The notes: generated by a model not told the origin, from the letters alone. Shown: positions 46,758 through 60,090, numbered from the stretch's first letter. The stretch: DNA of 64,000 nucleotides from Georgenia soli (GCF_002563695.1 NZ_PDJI01000003.1:1-64000); one strand, 5' to 3'. Made by a program: numbers and translations.

Positions 46758-47222
46758 ATGGCTGCCAACGTCGCCAGCCCCACCACCCCAGGAGCCAACG
46801 CCGGCGCGCAGCACCACGCCCGCACCGATCCCGCCTACGGCGCGTTCGCGCTGCTGCGGATCGGCTTCACCGTCCTGCCGATCGTCTTCGGCCTCGACAA
46901 GTTCACCAACGTCCTGACGAACTGGGAGGCCTACCTCGCCCCGTGGATCGTGAACCTGCTGCCCTTCACCGCCCACACCGCCATGATGATCGTCGGCGTG
47001 ATCGAGATCGTCGCGGGCGTCCTGGTAGCGCTCAAGCCCCGCTACGGCGCCTACGTCGTCGCCCTGTGGCTGGCCGGCATCCTCCTCAACCTGCTGACCT
47101 ACACCGGCTTCTACGACATCGCTCTACGCGACTTCGGGCTGCTGCTGGCCGCCCTGACCCTGGGCCAGCTCGCCAGCGTCTACGACCGGCCCCGGCAACG
47201 ACCCGCCCCCGCCACTCACTGA
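46758..47222 (+). CDS. DoxX-like membrane protein
   Basis: 154 aa with four membrane helices: ALLRIGFTVLPIVFGLDKFTNVL, MMIVGVIEIVAGVLVAL, YVVALWLAGILLNLLT and FGLLLAALTLGQLASVYD. The FGLDKF and IEIVAGVLV segments suit the DoxX/DUF417-like group. A GAAGGAGAAG ribosome site precedes ATG 46758. DoxX proteins act with thiosulfate:quinone or thiol-redox enzymes in several bacteria. The partner here may be the flavoprotein just upstream. Confidence 0.8.
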   Translation: MAANVASPTTPGANAGAQHHARTDPAYGAFALLRIGFTVLPIVFGLDKFTNVLTNWEAYLAPWIVNLLPFTAHTAMMIVGVIEIVAGVLVALKPRYGAYVVALWLAGILLNLLTYTGFYDIALRDFGLLLAALTLGQLASVYDRPRQRPAPATH

Positions 47223-47627
47223 CCGCTCCGATCACGAAGGAACCGCCATGCGTGACCCGCACGCTGCCCTCACGGAGGCCGGCGTCTCGTCGCATGGAAG
47301 CTTCGAGTCCGAGCCAAGTGCTGTCATGTCGGTTTACGGCGCCAACTTGCCATGGCGAACCGGGCGCAGGGCGAAGTTGGGGCGCCGGCGGACCAGCACC
47401 CGCCCGGGGTCCCGGAGCAGGACGCCCCCGCAGTGGCCGCCGGCTAGGAAACCACATCATCGTTTGCGGCCCGTGAGCTGTGACTGGCAGAGGACGCCTG
47501 GGGGAACTTCAGCGTTGGGCAGGGGGTGAGCAGGGGGTGAGCCTCACAGGCCCCACCCGGGACGGATCCACGCCAGCGCAGGAACTGGTGAACCCGCCGG
47601 AGGGCACCATAGGTATTTCCACGTGCG
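47223..47627. other. 405 bp without a supported gene
   Basis: An ATG at 47248 has a GAAGGAACC ribosome site and begins MRDPHAALTEAGVSSHG, as if a further gene of the preceding unit once started here, but the frame soon turns to low-complexity basic sequence. Probably a truncated gene start. Confidence 0.35.
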
Positions 47628-47945
47628 TCAGTTGCCCAGCGCTGCAGCCCTGGCCCGGCCGTACTCCTCGTCACTGATCACCCCGTCGCGGTGGAGCATC
47701 GCCAACTCGTCCAGCCGCGCCCGGATCGGAGATGCGTCGCGCGGGGCGAGGAGTTGGCTCTCCATCACGCGCGCCGCCAGGTCGGTCTCTACCGTGAACG
47801 GGTCCAGACCGTGCTGGCGGGCTCGGCGAAAGTTCTTTACCGCGATGATGACGACGGTGAGACCGCCGATCGCGATCAGGACCGTCACGACCATGAAGAG
47901 AGTGGCGAACGCCGGGTCAGGCGGCAGCAGGTCGGTGGGCATCAT
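47628..47945 (-). CDS. SHOCT-domain membrane protein
   Basis: 105 aa from ATG 47945 (ATG 47942 also possible). One membrane helix (FMVVTVLIAIGGLTVVIIAV) and a cytoplasmic part ending in the short SHOCT motif IRARLDELAMLHRDGVISDEEYGRARAAALG. SHOCT domains are oligomerisation helices. Such proteins are widespread in actinobacteria with no assigned role. Confidence 0.7.
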   Translation of the reverse strand: MMPTDLLPPDPAFATLFMVVTVLIAIGGLTVVIIAVKNFRRARQHGLDPFTVETDLAARVMESQLLAPRDASPIRARLDELAMLHRDGVISDEEYGRARAAALGN

Positions 47946-48098
47946 CGCTCCCTCGTCGTCCGACAGTGGCGCGAGCATACCGACATCAGGTCAGGTGACG
48001 ACCGCGTCCGGCCAATCGCTGAGGTCGTCTCTGCCCGGGCGCCAACTCTGCACGGCAGTTTTAGCCAGGGCAAGGTGATCGGCGCGGGGTTGGCATCC

Positions 48099-48305
48099 TC
48101 ACCGCCGCTTCTCCGTATCTGCCCACCTGATGCTGTCGTCGTCGGTGTACCGGACTTGCACTGCCCGGCGTGTCCATCGTCGCGACCGCATCGACCGACC
48201 GGATGTCGGCGGCGATCGCGAGTGCGAATACCCGTCGGGGCGGGCACAGGGGTGCACGGCTGCCTTGATGGGCTGGCCGTACTGGTCGGGCGTGAGGCCG
48301 CGCGA
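48099..48305 (-). pseudogene. Decayed paralog of the small protein gene at 59818
   Basis: Read through three frames on the minus strand, the region gives GLTPDQYGQPIKAAVHP, PAPTGIRTRDRRRHPV, VDAVATMDTP and RAVQVRYTDDDSIRW. The intact 90-aa protein at 59818-60090 has LTPEQYGEPVKMAERP, VPALAWIRNRDGHHRL, EVVATAWTP and RAVQVRYTDGND in the same order. At least three indels separate the pieces. A dead copy of the same plasmid gene family, 11 kb away. Confidence 0.7.
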
Positions 48306-48423
48306 CCGCGTAGTCAGTGGAAGACCGGTCGTCACCGGCCCGACCATCGACGCCTGGCCGCATCCGCAAATCAGCGTTTGTACTCGCGAAGTTGAGCATC
48401 GGCTTCGGACCACATCTTCTATG

Positions 48424-50183
<1,760 letters not shown>

Positions 50184-50239
50184 GTCTCTTTCCTTCGAAC
50201 AGTGGGCGTTGAGCGACGGACGGGTGCGCGGAGGGAGGA

Positions 50240-51409
50240 TCAGTGGACCGGGGCCATCCTTCGGGTGAGATGGATCAGGAAGGGGGCACCGACGAACGCG
50301 GTGATGATCCCGATCGGAATCTCCTGGGGCTGGAGCAGAGTCCGTGCCAGCAGATCGGCCCAGATCAGGAAGATCGCACCGAGCAACGCAGAGACGGGTA
50401 CGGCCCAGGTGTGCACGGACCCGACGAGCCTGCGCGCCAGATGCGGGACCACCAGTCCGACGAAACCGATGGACCCTGCGGCGGCCACGACCACACCTAT
50501 GCACAGTGAGACGATGACGAGAAGCTGGGCGCGGAATCGTGCGGGTGCTACGCCGAGGATGTGCGCGGTCTCGTCCCCGATCGCCAGTGCGTCCAGCTGC
50601 GTGCCGCGAAGAGTCAGCACGCCCGTGGTCGCTACGACGACTGCGACGACGATGGCCAAGGGGCTGCCCCACTGCGCCAAAGTCAAAGACCCCAGCAACC
50701 AAAACATCACGGACCGGGACCCCTCGGCGGATCCGGAGGCGAAGACCAGGAAGCTGGTCACAGCCGTCAGGGCGTAACCGATCGCGACGCCGGCGAGCAG
50801 CAAGCGGATCGAGGTCACCCGTCCGGCGGCGCCCGCGACGAGGAAGACCATCATCGACGCCACCAGGGCGCCGATGAAGGCGCTGGCCGGCAGCGCGTGC
50901 TCGCCCAGGCCGAGTCCGACACCGAACAGGATCATGGCTGCCGCACCACTGGAGGCCCCCGAGTTGATGCCGAGCAGGTAGGGATCGGCCAGCATGTTGC
51001 GCACCATCGCCTGCAGGGCCATTCCGCAGACCGCCAGTCCGGCACCCACCGCGCTGCCGAGCACCACGCGGGGCAGTCTGAGGTCCCAGACGATCGCCAC
51101 TGCCGTCGGATCGAGTTGGTACGCCGGCACCGGCCCGGCCAGGTGGGACCAGATCACCCGGGCCACCGTCGCCGCATCAACAGTGACGGGCCCGCTCACC
51201 ACCGACGCGACCATTCCGGCGAGGAGAACAGCGGTCAGCGTAAGCACCCAGAAGCGATGATGGCGACGGAGCCGCGCCCGGCCCAACGGGTCGGCCTCTA
51301 ACAGGGTTCGAACATCGCTCCGGTCGAGTTCGCGGGGGCTCGTGCCCCGTGATGGAATGAGAATCAGTGCCTCCCGAAAGAGAATTGAAGCGGACGAGCC
51401 CTGCCACAC
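50240..51409 (-). CDS. FecCD-family ABC transporter permease
   Basis: Up to 389 aa with about nine or ten membrane helices. VIWDLRLPRVVLGSAVGAGLAVCGMALQAMVRNMLADPYLLGINSGASSGAA and GSIGFVGLVVPHLARRLVG are FecCD signatures. The GTG at 51409 is the far start. The first 50 residues are not hydrophobic and a later start is possible, though no clear ribosome site decides it. First gene of the three-gene importer operon, with a 56-nt gap to the binding protein. Confidence 0.85.
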   Translation of the reverse strand: MWQGSSASILFREALILIPSRGTSPRELDRSDVRTLLEADPLGRARLRRHHRFWVLTLTAVLLAGMVASVVSGPVTVDAATVARVIWSHLAGPVPAYQLDPTAVAIVWDLRLPRVVLGSAVGAGLAVCGMALQAMVRNMLADPYLLGINSGASSGAAAMILFGVGLGLGEHALPASAFIGALVASMMVFLVAGAAGRVTSIRLLLAGVAIGYALTAVTSFLVFASGSAEGSRSVMFWLLGSLTLAQWGSPLAIVVAVVVATTGVLTLRGTQLDALAIGDETAHILGVAPARFRAQLLVIVSLCIGVVVAAAGSIGFVGLVVPHLARRLVGSVHTWAVPVSALLGAIFLIWADLLARTLLQPQEIPIGIITAFVGAPFLIHLTRRMAPVH

Positions 51410-51578
51410 GGACGAAGGCGACCGCAGAGTGAGGCAAACAGACGGGTCAGCCGTACATCTGAACGCGCGCGGAGACCGCTAACCGGGAGTGGCCAATGGT
51501 GACCGGTTCGCGGGCCGTGTCCCTGACCGGCCTCCCGGCGCAAGCCGCGGCCGGTCCTGATCACGGTCCGAGGCTTCT

Positions 51579-51605
51579 CGTGCGTACCTGTTCGGAGTAC
51601 GCACG
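51579..51605. terminator. Hairpin after ureD
   Basis: CGTGCGTAC and GTACGCACG form a perfect 9-bp stem with a 9-nt loop, 30 bp beyond the ureD stop on the minus strand. It separates the urease operon from the importer operon. No T run is seen, so termination strength is uncertain. Confidence 0.5.
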
Positions 51606-51634
51606 GTTCGTGGGGACAGCAAGGTGGGCGGGTG

Positions 51635-52492
51635 TCAGCCTTTGCGCAGGTTCAGGGCCGGCTGGCCGAACCAGCGGTCACGGAGCAGGTCCACGGCGGC
51701 GTGCAGCATGGTGTTCAGGGTGTCGGTCGAGCGGGACAGGGCCCGCAGGGCGAAGCCGGGGCCGTTGAGCAGCGAGACCCCGAGCTGCCCGTCGGGATCC
51801 AGCGGGACCAGCAGGTCCTCGAGCTCGCGCACCAGGTCCGCGTCCACGCGGGGGTCGACGACGAGCATGGCACCCAGGTGCGAGTAGTCCTCGAGGAGGA
51901 GCATGCCCGACAGCGGCGCGCCGGGTTCGCCGGGGCGGATCAGCAGATTGTCCAGGGCGAAGAGACGCCCGTCCCGGCGGATCTCGTTGCGGATGCGCAC
52001 CTCGTCGTACCGGAAGAGTTCCCCCTCCGGCGACCAGCCCGGGGTGATCACGTCGCACATCACCAGGGAGGAGTCCGCGGCGAGTTCGACGATGGTCTCC
52101 TGCCGGTAGCTCGCCCCGCGGTAGGCGATGAGCTGGTCGGGAACGTACTCCAGGCTGGCGCCTGGGCCGAGGGTGAAGCGCGTGCGCTGCACGGCCGGCT
52201 CGCCGGGTGTCCGGTAGATCTTGGTGGCGGACTGGGTGGTGAGCAGCAGCCGGGCCCTGTCCTGGACCTCGACTTCGACGTCGTAGACGTCCCCGCCCAG
52301 GTAGCCGCCCCCGGGGTTGACGACCGTGTAGGCGACTTGGCTGGAGGCGTCCAGGTAGTGCGGCCGGATGACCCGGAGGGCGCCCTGGTGGTACTGCGAG
52401 GTGGCGACGCCACGGCCGCCGCGCTCACCGATCGTCAGGCGCAGCTCGCCGGTGGGTAGCTGCGTCTGAGCTGCCGGGGCGGCTGCGGTCAT
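51635..52492 (-). CDS. ureD: Urease accessory protein UreD
   Basis: 285 aa. [65 protein letters not shown] and [17 protein letters not shown] [12 protein letters not shown] are UreD signatures. UreD binds apo-urease and, with UreF and UreG, forms the complex through which nickel reaches the active site. Last gene of the operon, overlapping ureG by 4 nt. Confidence 0.93.
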   Translation of the reverse strand: MTAAAPAAQTQLPTGELRLTIGERGGRGVATSQYHQGALRVIRPHYLDASSQVAYTVVNPGGGYLGGDVYDVEVEVQDRARLLLTTQSATKIYRTPGEPAVQRTRFTLGPGASLEYVPDQLIAYRGASYRQETIVELAADSSLVMCDVITPGWSPEGELFRYDEVRIRNEIRRDGRLFALDNLLIRPGEPGAPLSGMLLLEDYSHLGAMLVVDPRVDADLVRELEDLLVPLDPDGQLGVSLLNGPGFALRALSRSTDTLNTMLHAAVDLLRDRWFGQPALNLRKG

Positions 52493-53103
52493 TGCGCCAG
52501 GTCCTGCATCAGCACGTCCCGTCGCAGCCAGTCGATGACCGCGTCCAGGCCTTCGTCGGTCTTGAGGTTGGTGAAGCAGAACGGCTTGTCGCCGCGGAAC
52601 TCCCTTGAGTCGCGTTCCATCACGGACAGGTCCGCACCGACGTGCGGCGCGAGGTCGGTCTTGTTGATGATGAACAGGTCCGACTTGATCATGCCCTGAC
52701 CGGCCTTGCGCGGAATCTTCTCTCCCTGCGCCACGTCGATGATGTAGATGGAGAAGTCGACGAGCTCCGGGCTGAACGTGGCGGAGAGGTTGTCTCCCCC
52801 GCTCTCGATGAACACGACCTGGAGGTCGGGGTGCCGCTGCTTGAGCTCCTCGACCGCGGCCGAGTTCATCGAGGTGTCCTCGCGGATTGCGGTGTGCGGG
52901 CAGCCGCCGGTCTCGATGCCGATGATCCGGTCCAACGGCAGGACGCCGGTGGCGGCCAGGATCTTCGCGTCCTCGATGGTGTAGATGTCGTTGGTGATGG
53001 CGGCCATCGAGATCTCCGCGGACAGGTGTCGGGTCAGGCGTTCGACCAGCTGGGTCTTTCCTGCGCCGACGGGGCCGCCGATGCCGATCTTGATGGGTTC
53101 CAT
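52489..53103 (-). CDS. ureG: Urease accessory GTPase UreG
   Basis: 204 aa. P-loop [53 protein letters not shown] with the metal-binding Cys-Pro-His, and the nucleotide motif [14 protein letters not shown]. UreG uses GTP to deliver nickel to urease. No His-rich N-terminal tail, so nickel storage is not apparent. Strong ribosome site (AAGGAGGAAGAC). Confidence 0.96.
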   Translation of the reverse strand: MEPIKIGIGGPVGAGKTQLVERLTRHLSAEISMAAITNDIYTIEDAKILAATGVLPLDRIIGIETGGCPHTAIREDTSMNSAAVEELKQRHPDLQVVFIESGGDNLSATFSPELVDFSIYIIDVAQGEKIPRKAGQGMIKSDLFIINKTDLAPHVGADLSVMERDSREFRGDKPFCFTNLKTDEGLDAVIDWLRRDVLMQDLAQ

Positions 53104-53157
53104 TGTCTTCCTCCTTGGCTTCGGGCCGTCACGGCGGCCGATGGTGTGGTGGGCGGC

Positions 53158-53871
53158 CTAGGACATGAACATGCGCGCGCGCTGCCGTTCATGGCGCATC
53201 TGCGCGATCTCCAGTCCGGGGGCGGCCGCACCGAAGTCACGGTGGTCCAGCTCGGCGATCCGTGCCGTAGCGGTGGCAACATGAGGATGGATCTGTCGGA
53301 GCACCCGCTGCCCGGCGTCCTGCCCGATGGGGATCGCGCGGATGGCGTTCTGCGTCAGCGAGGTCGCCGCCGAGAACAGGTACGTGCTGAGCAGCTCGGG
53401 CAACGGAACCTGCAGGGCGCGTCCCGCGAGGGCGTACGCCAGCGCCGGGTGCCCGGTGCACGCCCCGCCGGCGACATCCCGGCGGTACTCCTCGAGTTCC
53501 TCGCTGTCGAGAATGGCCGAGGCGATCTGGAGCATCCGAGCCCCCATCTTCGCTCCGGCCTCACGTACCTCTCGCGGCAGAGCCTGTGCGATCAGCAACG
53601 CGTCCACGTGCCGCACGTCCGCCGTCGCGCGGGCTTCCATGGCCAGCCGGATGGCGAGGCCGTCGCTGTAGGTGAGCTGGGTGTGGATGTACTGGGCCAG
53701 CCAGGCCGCGAACGTCTCCTCGTCGTGGACGAGGCCGCGCTGCAGGAACGTCTCGAGCCCGAACGAGTGGCTGAAGGCGCCGGTGGGCAGGGCGGAGTCC
53801 GAGAGCTGCAGCAGGGGCAGCAGGTACGACGACGGGTGGCGGCCCGGCGCCTCAGTGCGTGTGTTCGGCAT
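53158..53871 (-). CDS. ureF: Urease accessory protein UreF
   Basis: 237 aa, all helical. LLPLLQLSDSALPTGAFSHSFGLETFLQRG, EEFAAWL-like ETFAAWLAQYI, GHPALAYALAGRAL and AATSLTQNAIRAIPIGQDAGQRVL are UreF signatures. It couples UreG to the UreD-urease complex. Its start overlaps the ureE end by 20 nt. Confidence 0.93.
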   Translation of the reverse strand: MPNTRTEAPGRHPSSYLLPLLQLSDSALPTGAFSHSFGLETFLQRGLVHDEETFAAWLAQYIHTQLTYSDGLAIRLAMEARATADVRHVDALLIAQALPREVREAGAKMGARMLQIASAILDSEELEEYRRDVAGGACTGHPALAYALAGRALQVPLPELLSTYLFSAATSLTQNAIRAIPIGQDAGQRVLRQIHPHVATATARIAELDHRDFGAAAPGLEIAQMRHERQRARMFMS

Positions 53872-54328
53872 GTCGGAAAGGCACGGGCATCACCCGCTCC
53901 TGCCGGGAGTACGGCACCTGCATGTGCCGCAGGTAGTCCTCGACGGTGTGGTCGTACTGCACCACCATGACCTCCGGCCCGTACTCGCTGCCGGCGTCAA
54001 AGAACTGCGCCTGCAGGTGCCGGTTGCCCAGGCTGTGGGCCACCACGCCCATCTCACGAATGGATCGCGGGGCGATGACCAGGACGTCGCTGGGCAGGAC
54101 GCTGACGACCACGACGGTCGACTCGTCGCGAAAAAGAATGTCGCCGTCGCGCAGGTCCGCCGCCGGCGCGGTCAGGCGGATGCCGATGTCGCGGCCGTGG
54201 TCGGTGGTGACGCGCTGGACGCGCTTGACCAGCTGGCTGCTGGGAAGGACGACCTTCTCCTCGTGCAGGCCGGCAAGCGCAGTTTCCGGGAGATCGTGCC
54301 GGTTGGCGATGACGTTCTCGATGATCAA
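53852..54328 (-). CDS. ureE: Urease nickel chaperone UreE
   Basis: 158 aa from TTG 54328, chosen because AGGAGGT lies 5 nt before it. The upstream open frame has no family character. DRGRDIGIRL-like DHGRDIGIRLTAPAADLRDGDILF and the metal site AHSLGNRHLQAQF with the conserved His match UreE. The C-terminus ends HAEHTH, a short His cluster that can bind extra nickel. UreE hands nickel to UreG. Confidence 0.92.
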   Translation of the reverse strand: MIIENVIANRHDLPETALAGLHEEKVVLPSSQLVKRVQRVTTDHGRDIGIRLTAPAADLRDGDILFRDESTVVVVSVLPSDVLVIAPRSIREMGVVAHSLGNRHLQAQFFDAGSEYGPEVMVVQYDHTVEDYLRHMQVPYSRQERVMPVPFRHAEHTH

Positions 54329-54356
54329 TGAGTACCTCCTCTCGGGTATGTCGGGT

Positions 54357-56065
<1,709 letters not shown>

Positions 56066-56069
<4 letters not shown>

Positions 56070-56656
56070 TGCCGGTCCTCCCCGCCCTCGGCAGCCGGTG
56101 CGCCGCCGTCCTCTGGTTCCTCTGCGGCGGGCTCGGCGGCACCGCGCCCCACCTCCTCGCCGGCGTCACCGGTCTCCGGGCCGGGCGACTCGTAGACCGG
56201 ATCCACCCCAAAACTCGTGCTGAATCCGGTCGAATCGGCGCCCGTGTTGGGCAGGCCGATATCAAACTCCGCAGCGAGCTGCGGCTCGGCCTCGGCATCG
56301 ATTCCAGCGGTACCGCCGATGGCCTCGGTATGGGCCGCAGGGATACTCACACCCAGCGACCCGTTCACGCGGTTCTGGAATCCGTGAACCTGCCGGTTCC
56401 CTCCGATCTCCACCAGGTGCACGCTGCGCGCATCGCCCGGCTCGAACCGCACCGCCGTCCCGGCCGGAATGTCCAGCCGGAAGCCGCGCGCGCCCACCCG
56501 GTCCATCTCCAGCGCCGCATTGACCTCGGCGAAGTGGTAGTGGGACCCGACCTGGACCGGCCGGTCACCCCGGTTCGTCACGTTCATGATGCGCGTCTCG
56601 GCGCCCTCGTTGCAGGTGATCGGCCCGCCGCGGAGGATGTATTCACCCGGCTTCAT
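56066..56656 (-). CDS. ureB: Urease beta subunit UreB with long acidic tail
   Basis: 196 aa. Residues 1-105 are normal UreB ([71 protein letters not shown]). The remaining 90 residues are an acidic, Ala/Glu/Gly-rich tail ([19 protein letters not shown]) absent from typical 100-125 aa subunits. It probably is disordered and may aid nickel-complex assembly or solubility. No frameshift explains it since the stop overlaps the ureC start properly. Confidence 0.93.
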
Positions 56657-56674
56657 GGGTACTCCTCTCAGCGC

Positions 56675-56977
56675 TCAGCGAATGGGATTGTGGACGGTGA
56701 CCAGCTTGGTGCCGTCCGGGAAGGTCGCCTCGACCTGCACCTGGAAGACCATCTCCGCCACGCCGTCCATGACGTCGTCACGGGTCAGGATCGTGCTCCC
56801 GAAACTCATCAGCTCGGCGACGGTGCGCCCGTCCCGGGCACCCTCGATCAACTCATAGGTGATCAGGGCGACAGCTTCGGGATAGTTCAGTTTCAGGCCA
56901 CGCTCCCGGCGCCTTCGAGCCAGGTCAGCGGCCACCACGATCATGAGCTTTTCGTGCTCACGGGGCGTCAAATGCAT
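56675..56977 (-). CDS. ureA: Urease gamma subunit UreA
   Basis: 100 aa. [39 protein letters not shown] and [21 protein letters not shown] with [20 protein letters not shown] match UreA along its whole length. First gene of the urease operon ureABCEFGD. GGGGAG precedes the start. A promoter candidate lies at 57001-57028. Confidence 0.96.
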   Translation of the reverse strand: MHLTPREHEKLMIVVAADLARRRRERGLKLNYPEAVALITYELIEGARDGRTVAELMSFGSTILTRDDVMDGVAEMVFQVQVEATFPDGTKLVTVHNPIR

Positions 56978-57000
56978 ACAGAACTCCCCTAGTTCATCAG

Positions 57001-57028
57001 AAATAAGGTGTCCACCCGTTATCTACAA
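57001..57028 (-). promoter_or_regulatory. Promoter candidate of the urease operon
   Basis: On the minus strand TTGTAG (57028-57023) and TTATTT (57006-57001) are spaced by 16 bp, with the -10 element 23 bp before the ureA ATG. Reasonable sigma-70-type spacing. No operator palindrome is evident beside it. Confidence 0.35.
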
Positions 57029-58076
57029 CCGGCCAGAGACTTGACCGGGAGGCCCGTGGATGCGGCAAAGGTAACTCCAGCCGGACCCCCCCGGCAAGTC
57101 AGTCGCAACCTGGGCACACGCCGACGACCCGGGGGGACGGCCGGACCGCACAATACGGACGGTGACCTCCTGCTGGAGCCGCGAGTCTGGCCCTGTGTTT
57201 CAAGGGGCGGAGCCTCCTCTCCTAGGCATGCACGGTGACTGCACAGTTCGGAGTCGTCGGCCGGTGAGCGAGCGTTCGGCGCGGCCTGCCGTACCCGGGC
57301 CTCGACTGGCACGGGGCATGCGATCGGCGTCACGGGCGAGGTGGTTCGTGCATGACGGCACCACCGTGATTCTGTTAACCATTCTTTGCAGTGACTTGAT
57401 ATGCGCTCCACCTCGACGATGATGGAAGGGACCGGTCAATACCGCGTTAGCAACCAATCGGGAGGTAACAAATCCATACGTGGACGTCGAAGCAGGACCT
57501 AGTCACACCCACGAGCCCCGGCTCTCCGCCGCCGAACGTTGTGTATTCGACCGCGGTGCCGAAGAGTCCCGGGATTCCAACGCCTGGCGCACCGCCGGCG
57601 CTGGTCATCCCGAAGAGTCCGGGCTCACCACCTCCGGGAGTGCCAGAGCCTGACGCCGTGCCGATGGCCCCCGGCGCCTCACCGGCGAGTTTCAGGCGGA
57701 TGTGAACAGGCGCTGAGAGCCCGAGTCGAGACGCCCGTCGCCGACTTAGACTCGTGTGTTGCGTGACTTCGGCGGTGAGGCATCAACGGACCGGCGCGGG
57801 GTTCTCAGCCTGTCCATGCCGGCGTCGCTCCTGCCTGCTACGGCAGGGGCGACCGCCGACGAAGCGCCAAGCTCACAGCCAACTCCTCGCTTTGTTCGTG
57901 CCACCCACGCATTTCCGCTTTGGTTGTCGAGCGCCTCGGCGATCTGGGGCAGGGTCTCCATCTCGCCCGGCGGTAGGGGTGTCGTGCGGGAGATCAGCGG
58001 TCGGGTACGTCCGTTTTCAGACGCCTTGCATCTCTTCGAGCTAACCGTCGTCAGAGCTGCCTGGCACGATGGCCGC
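57029..58076. other. 1.05 kb with no supported gene
   Basis: Short open frames on both strands show no family character or ribosome sites. A segment at 57480-57720 is Pro/Gly-rich in one frame (repeated CCGAAGAGTCCGGG-like pieces near 57560 and 57610), and 57750-57960 is open on both strands. It may be decayed coding DNA between the urease operon and the plasmid backbone. Confidence 0.45.
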
Positions 58077-59129
58077 GTGACCGGCGACCTGGTGGCCCTG
58101 CCCGACGACTACCCGCAGCTGCTTGAGCAGCTTAAGCAGACTATCGCCGAGTCCCGGTGGCGCGCCCAGAGGGTGGTCAACACCGAACTGGTTGCGATGT
58201 ACTGGCAGATCGGGCGGTCCATCCTCGACCAGCAGCAGGCTGAGGGGTGGGGGACCAGAGTCATCGATCGGCTCTCCACCGACCTGCGCAAGGCGTTCCC
58301 ACAGATGCGCGGACTATCCCGCAGCAACCTCTTCTACATGCGCTCCTTCGCCGGAACCTGGCCCGAGGACGCAATCGTCCAACAGGCTGTTGGACGACTC
58401 CCCTGGGGGCACATCACCGTGCTGCTCGACAAGCTCGAGAATCAGGACGACCGGAACTGGTACGCCGCGGCCGCAGCCGAACACGGCTGGTCCCGCAATG
58501 TCCTGCTCAACCAGATCATGAGCCGGCTGCACACCCGGGTCGGCGCCGCGCCGTCGAACTTCCGTGAGCAACTGCCCGCTGCGGACTCCGAGCTCGCCCA
58601 GCAGCTCACCCGCGACCCCTACGTCCTGGACTTCCTCGACCTCACCGGCCCGGCCGCCGAGAAGGACCTCGAGGACGCGCTCATGGCCCGCCTGCAGGAC
58701 TTCCTCCTCGAGCTGGGCCACGGATTCGCCTTCGTCGGCCGCCAGTACCGTTTCGCCGTCGACGGCGATGAGTTCTACATCGACCTGCTCTTCTTCCACA
58801 TCCCGCAGGGCCGCTACGTCGTCATCGAGCTCAAGGTCGGACGGTTCGCCCCCGAGCACGCCGGCAAGCTCGGCTTCTACGTCGCCTGGGTCGACGAGAA
58901 CCTGCGCGACCACGACCGCCACTCCCCCACGGTCGGGATCCTGCTGTGCGCCGGACGCAACGACAACGTCGTGCGCTACTCCCTCGCCGGCTCAGACCAG
59001 CCCCTCGCGGTGGCCGACTACACCTACGAGGCACTGCCCGCCGCGATCCGCGCCGCAGTCCCGACCGAGGCCGAGCTGGTCGCCGCGCTCGACGAGATTG
59101 AGGCGGAGGTCGAACGGCCGCAGGACTGA
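58077..59129 (+). CDS. YhcG/DUF1016-type PD-(D/E)XK nuclease
   Basis: 350 aa from GTG 58077. The N-terminal DUF1016 helix bundle contains ELVAMYWQIGRSILDQQQAEGWGTRVIDRLSTDLRKAFPQMRGLSRSNLFYMRSFAG. The C-terminal nuclease-like domain has GHGFAFVGRQYRFAVDGDEFYIDLLFFH and RYVVIELKVGRFAPEHAGKLGFYV with the D...ExK catalytic layout. These proteins are thought to act in DNA recombination or repair and are frequent in mobile and defence islands. It stands alone. The extended frame upstream has no family character. Confidence 0.88.
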   Translation: MTGDLVALPDDYPQLLEQLKQTIAESRWRAQRVVNTELVAMYWQIGRSILDQQQAEGWGTRVIDRLSTDLRKAFPQMRGLSRSNLFYMRSFAGTWPEDAIVQQAVGRLPWGHITVLLDKLENQDDRNWYAAAAAEHGWSRNVLLNQIMSRLHTRVGAAPSNFREQLPAADSELAQQLTRDPYVLDFLDLTGPAAEKDLEDALMARLQDFLLELGHGFAFVGRQYRFAVDGDEFYIDLLFFHIPQGRYVVIELKVGRFAPEHAGKLGFYVAWVDENLRDHDRHSPTVGILLCAGRNDNVVRYSLAGSDQPLAVADYTYEALPAAIRAAVPTEAELVAALDEIEAEVERPQD

Positions 59130-59378
59130 GGTCGATCCACCGGCCCGGGCTTATGGGCAGAGGAAGCCGTCACCGCCGGCGTCGCAGTACCAGGCGTACG
59201 CGGGTGAACGGAGACGTGCGAACCACCAGCGGCTCACTGCATCAGGGCCAGTCCTGCTGAGGGAGCCATTTTCAAGCCCCGCCCAGTCGAGGTTACGGGT
59301 GAACTCGAACTGGTCGTCGCAGCCGCCCGCCGACCTCAGCTTTCACGTTGGTGCGGTTAACCGAGACAACCGTGGACT

Positions 59379-59714
59379 TCAGTTCGCGAGCTGGTACGCC
59401 TCACGGACGCTCGTGGGGATACGCCCCCGATCGGAAACTGTGTAGCCGTTCTGCCGTGCCCACTCCCTGACCTTCGCGGTGTCGGAAGCGGAGGCGGCCG
59501 CCGCCGACGCACCGGTTCGGCGACCCGTCTTCCGTCGGCCAGCCAGCTTGCGCGCGTGACCGATCCATTCGGTGAATGACTCACGCAGGGCTCCAGCGTG
59601 GGCCTCGTTGAGATCGATCTCGTACTCGACGCCGTCCAGGCCGAAAAGCACGGTCTCTGATGCTGGCGAGCCATCAATGTCGTCGACAAGCACCACGTGC
59701 TTCTTCTGGGCCAC
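59379..59714 (-). CDS. lsr2: Lsr2-family nucleoid protein
   Basis: 111 aa from GTG 59714 (GAGGAG 9 nt before it). The N-terminal dimerisation domain is AQKKHVVLVDDIDGSPASETVLFGLDGVEYEIDLNEAHAGALRESF. The C-terminal DNA-binding domain contains VREWARQNGYTVSDRGRIPTSVREAY with the RGR AT-hook-like loop. Lsr2 binds AT-rich DNA in the minor groove and silences acquired genes. A plasmid copy may protect the host from expression of the plasmid's A/T-richer islands. Confidence 0.93.
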   Translation of the reverse strand: MAQKKHVVLVDDIDGSPASETVLFGLDGVEYEIDLNEAHAGALRESFTEWIGHARKLAGRRKTGRRTGASAAAASASDTAKVREWARQNGYTVSDRGRIPTSVREAYQLAN

Positions 59715-59817
59715 GGACCGGCTCCTCATACGCAAGATTTAATGAACAGGGCCCCCACTTTAAGGGAGGCTGCGTGCGGTGCACGAACCTACTCTCCAGG
59801 TCCTTCAGTGGCTCCTG

Positions 59818-60090
59818 CTATTCGTCGCTGGACCCGAGGCGGAGAACCGACCGTGCCGAGAGCCAGACCACGGGGACGTGGTCGTTGCCGTCGGTGTACC
59901 GGACCTGCACGGCCCGCGGTGTCCACGCGGTCGCCACGACCTCCATCAGGCGATGGTGGCCGTCCCGATTCCGGATCCACGCAAGCGCGGGGACTGGTCG
60001 CTCCGCCATCTTGACGGGCTCCCCGTACTGCTCAGGCGTGAGCGTGTGGATGTGCGCGCCCTCATCATCGGGCACCGACTCGAGCGGCAT
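59818..60090 (-). CDS. Small plasmid protein of unknown function
   Basis: 90 aa. The pattern TLTPEQYGEPVKMAERPVPALAWIRNRDG, then VVATAWTPRAVQVRYTDGNDHVPVVWLSARSVLRL suggests a small beta-barrel-like fold. A decayed paralog at 48099-48305 keeps the same blocks, so the family is real and spread over this replicon. No function is recognised. Confidence 0.6.
   Translation of the reverse strand: MPLESVPDDEGAHIHTLTPEQYGEPVKMAERPVPALAWIRNRDGHHRLMEVVATAWTPRAVQVRYTDGNDHVPVVWLSARSVLRLGSSDE

Noticed and set aside
47248..47529. 93-aa open frame with a fair ribosome site
   Set aside because: After about 20 residues it becomes basic low-complexity sequence without family traits. Treated as a probable truncated start.
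50184..50702. N-terminal extension of the binding protein to 501 aa
   Set aside because: It overlaps the FecCD permease in another frame, while ATG 50183 has a ribosome site and signal peptide.
51340..51375. Fur/Zur-like box (GAATGAGAATCA) before the importer
   Set aside because: Only four base pairs of symmetry, and it lies inside the possible coding start of the permease, so it is not reported as a site.
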